The notes under the pieces were generated by a model. The model saw only the letters and a list, made by a program, of their open reading frames with translations, had not been told where the DNA came from and ran no database searches. A DNA stretch of 42,007 nucleotides from JBOHHR01 sp050740975. GTDB taxonomy: Bacteria; Pseudomonadota; Gammaproteobacteria; JBOHHR01. Shown here in pieces: positions 40,672 to 42,007 of this stretch; position 1 is the first letter of the stretch; each line of letters begins with the position of its first letter. Position numbers and translations under genes: made by a program. Where the stretch lies: contig JBOIEE010000334.1 of NCBI GenBank assembly GCA_050740975.1, positions 1-42,007 of the forward strand, in the 5' to 3' direction.

Positions 40672-41556
40672 ATGAAGTTTGCTGTTATTACCTTGCCGTA
40701 CAGTGTGGATGGGTGGGATAAGGGTACCGAGGCGGGGCCCGTAGCGCTGTTGCAGGCGGGGCTCATAGGCTGGCTGCAGGAACAAGGGCACGAGGTGGCC
40801 GGTCCGTACCACGTCGAATTAACACCCAAAGAACAGGCGGCCTATGGTGCCTGGAACAAGATCGGCTTTGCCAATGCGCACCTTGCCCGACTGATCTCGG
40901 AAGCAACACAGGCACAGGCTTTTCCACTGGTTTTGGAAAGCAATTGTTACGGCGCCATCGGCGCCCTAGCCGGGCTTCAAATGTCTGTCAACCCAGCCTC
41001 TCCGCGCCTCGGCATGATCTGGATAGATGCCCACGGAGATTGCAACACACCGGAAACGACACTGAGCGGCATGCTCAGCGGGATGCCCGTCGCGATCGCT
41101 ATAGGACTATGTCTGCACCGACTTCGCAAACAGGCGGGGCTTGATCCCCCGATCGATCCGCGTGACGTAGTGATGGTTGGGGTGCGGGCCAACGATCCCC
41201 TGGAGCAGGAGTTGATCGATCAGCTCGGCATCGAAATGGTGCCGGCGGCCGATGTCAAAGGGGATTGCCGCCAGTTTTGCGCTGCGATGAGCCGCCTGAG
41301 CAGCACCGTCGATCGGATCTATATCCACTTTGATGTCGATGCGCTTGATGAATCGGAGGTGGCGTCCATGTGGCTGTCGGAACCGAACGGTCCAATGAGG
41401 GCAGAATTAGCCGTCGCGTTGGAGGTCATCATGGCCTATCCCAAAGTTGCCGCGTTTGGGATCGCGGACATTAACCCGGACGAGGATGTGGAAGGGAAGA
41501 TGGTTCAATCGGCCCTGGCCGTCATTAAAGGTGGTGTTGCGGGCGTTGCCGGGTAA
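40672..41556 (+). CDS. arginase/agmatinase-family protein with altered metal site
   Basis: The 294-residue protein has the ureohydrolase fold: KGTEAGPVALLQAGL, IWIDAHGDCNTPETTLSG (D119-A-H121-G-D123) and IHFDVDALDESEV (D221-V-D223). Ureohydrolases use two Mn ions to release urea from arginine, agmatine or related guanidines. Where the family has GGDHS, carrying the first metal-binding His, this protein has ESNCYG (Cys92); where arginase has SGN.HGMP it has SGMLSGMP. It may bind metal differently or act on another substrate. A PLP-dependent decarboxylase follows, so both may act on an amino acid or amine. Confidence 0.85.
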   Translation: MKFAVITLPYSVDGWDKGTEAGPVALLQAGLIGWLQEQGHEVAGPYHVELTPKEQAAYGAWNKIGFANAHLARLISEATQAQAFPLVLESNCYGAIGALAGLQMSVNPASPRLGMIWIDAHGDCNTPETTLSGMLSGMPVAIAIGLCLHRLRKQAGLDPPIDPRDVVMVGVRANDPLEQELIDQLGIEMVPAADVKGDCRQFCAAMSRLSSTVDRIYIHFDVDALDESEVASMWLSEPNGPMRAELAVALEVIMAYPKVAAFGIADINPDEDVEGKMVQSALAVIKGGVAGVAG

Positions 41557-41682
41557 CCAACGGTCTTCCCTCAGTGATCTTTTGTTCCAATCGAGACGTT
41601 GATCGAAATCGTACCGAGGTGATGTTTCCAAACCGGCTAAAGCGTCAGCAGTGTATTGCGGAGCTTTTTGACTGTGGGATCG

Positions 41683-42007
41683 ATGGAATCGAAAGACGGA
41701 CATGAATCGAGGAGTCCTTTGGAGATGTCTCCAGAGGAAATGCGAAGCCTTGGGTACCGCGTTGTCGAGATGATAATCGAACATTTTGAGCAACTCCGAG
41801 ACAAGCCCGTCACGCGGGTCAGCGACAGGCAGCGACTAGAACAGCGGCTACGGGAACCGCTCCCCGAAAAGGGGAAGGCGATAGGCACGCTTCTGGATCA
41901 ATTGCAGCACGATGTTTTTGGCAACATCATGCACATGGATCATCCGCGCTTCTTCGCCTACGTTCCGGGACCGACCAATTTTGTGAGCGTCATGGCGGAT
42001 GCGCTGG
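41683..42007 (+). CDS. PLP-dependent amino-acid decarboxylase, N-terminal part (runs off the window)
   Basis: ATG 41683 opens MESKDGHESRSPLEMSPEEM, then RSLGYRVVEMIIEHFEQLRD and FGNIMHMDHPRFFAYVPGPT, followed by NFVSVMADAL at the window edge. EEMR.LG..VV..I...., and HPRFFA..P.....S...D are the usual N-terminal marks of group II decarboxylases (aromatic amino acid, glutamate, diaminobutyrate). The PLP lysine region is beyond the edge, so the substrate cannot be told. The first codon may instead be the Met of MSPEEM. A decayed copy of this gene start is present at 21797-21940. Confidence 0.85.
   Translation, partial: MESKDGHESRSPLEMSPEEMRSLGYRVVEMIIEHFEQLRDKPVTRVSDRQRLEQRLREPLPEKGKAIGTLLDQLQHDVFGNIMHMDHPRFFAYVPGPTNFVSVMADAL

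Noticed and set aside
1..42007. tRNA, rRNA, CRISPR arrays and replication origin
   Set aside because: I saw no cloverleaf-like segment, rRNA motif, spacer array or DnaA-box cluster by eye; a covariance-model scan would be decisive.

Overview
The window looks like a chromosomal stretch of an environmental gammaproteobacterium. The best evidence is the block gshB - tonB-like - yqgE - ruvX - pyrR - pyrB - inactive pyrC' at 4160-10110, an arrangement known from Pseudomonas and relatives. Moderate-to-high GC, an NAD-dependent metal-free formate dehydrogenase, a very large MofA/MnxG-like multicopper oxidase and many decayed toxin-antitoxin and transposase pieces suggest a metabolically versatile, element-rich species. 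I cannot name the genus.

Layout. 1-2650 is an accessory patch: the 3' end of a group II intron inside a TPR gene, a broken ParE-type toxin, VapC and IS66 remnants, and two complete toxin-antitoxin pairs. 2678-4115 holds hemC and two tandem MITE-like elements that fill the space between hemC and gshB. 4160-10999 is housekeeping: glutathione synthesis, TonB, YqgE/RuvX and a pyrimidine operon ending in a PyrK-like electron-transfer subunit. 11240-13572 is a two-gene set (outer-membrane barrel plus BNR-like lipoprotein) behind a perfect palindrome.

13566-18864 is the most interesting part. Two 52-bp direct repeats (2 mismatches) bracket a three-gene operon: a 930-residue fusion of a SIR2-like domain with a SAMHD1/dGTPase-like HD domain, an unrecognised 368-residue protein, and an ImmA/IrrE-type zinc peptidase. 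I interpret it as a candidate anti-phage or abortive-infection island; function is inferred, not shown. Its edges carry a YafQ-like toxin remnant (left) and an EamA transporter remnant (right).

19102-21940 has a Tat-exported amidohydrolase, a frameshifted MBL-fold gene, an antitoxin with a truncated toxin, and a decayed copy of the 5' end of the decarboxylase gene that runs off the right edge. 22147-31893 is a copper-protein cluster: two Ig-repeat/cupredoxin lipoproteins flank a 1558-residue multicopper oxidase with permuted copper motifs, a conserved-looking secreted protein and a Met/His-rich small protein. It is a plausible extracellular metal, perhaps Mn(II), oxidation system.

32223-37896 carries a LysR regulator and NAD-formate dehydrogenase, converging on modE-modC-modB-modA, with a recognisable ModE-type operator before modA. 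37945-40313 is a graveyard of remnants (PIN toxin, nitroreductase, IS630, GMC oxidoreductase, RTX repeats, transposase N-terminus) around one intact hypothetical gene. The window ends with an arginase-family gene and the start of a PLP-dependent decarboxylase.
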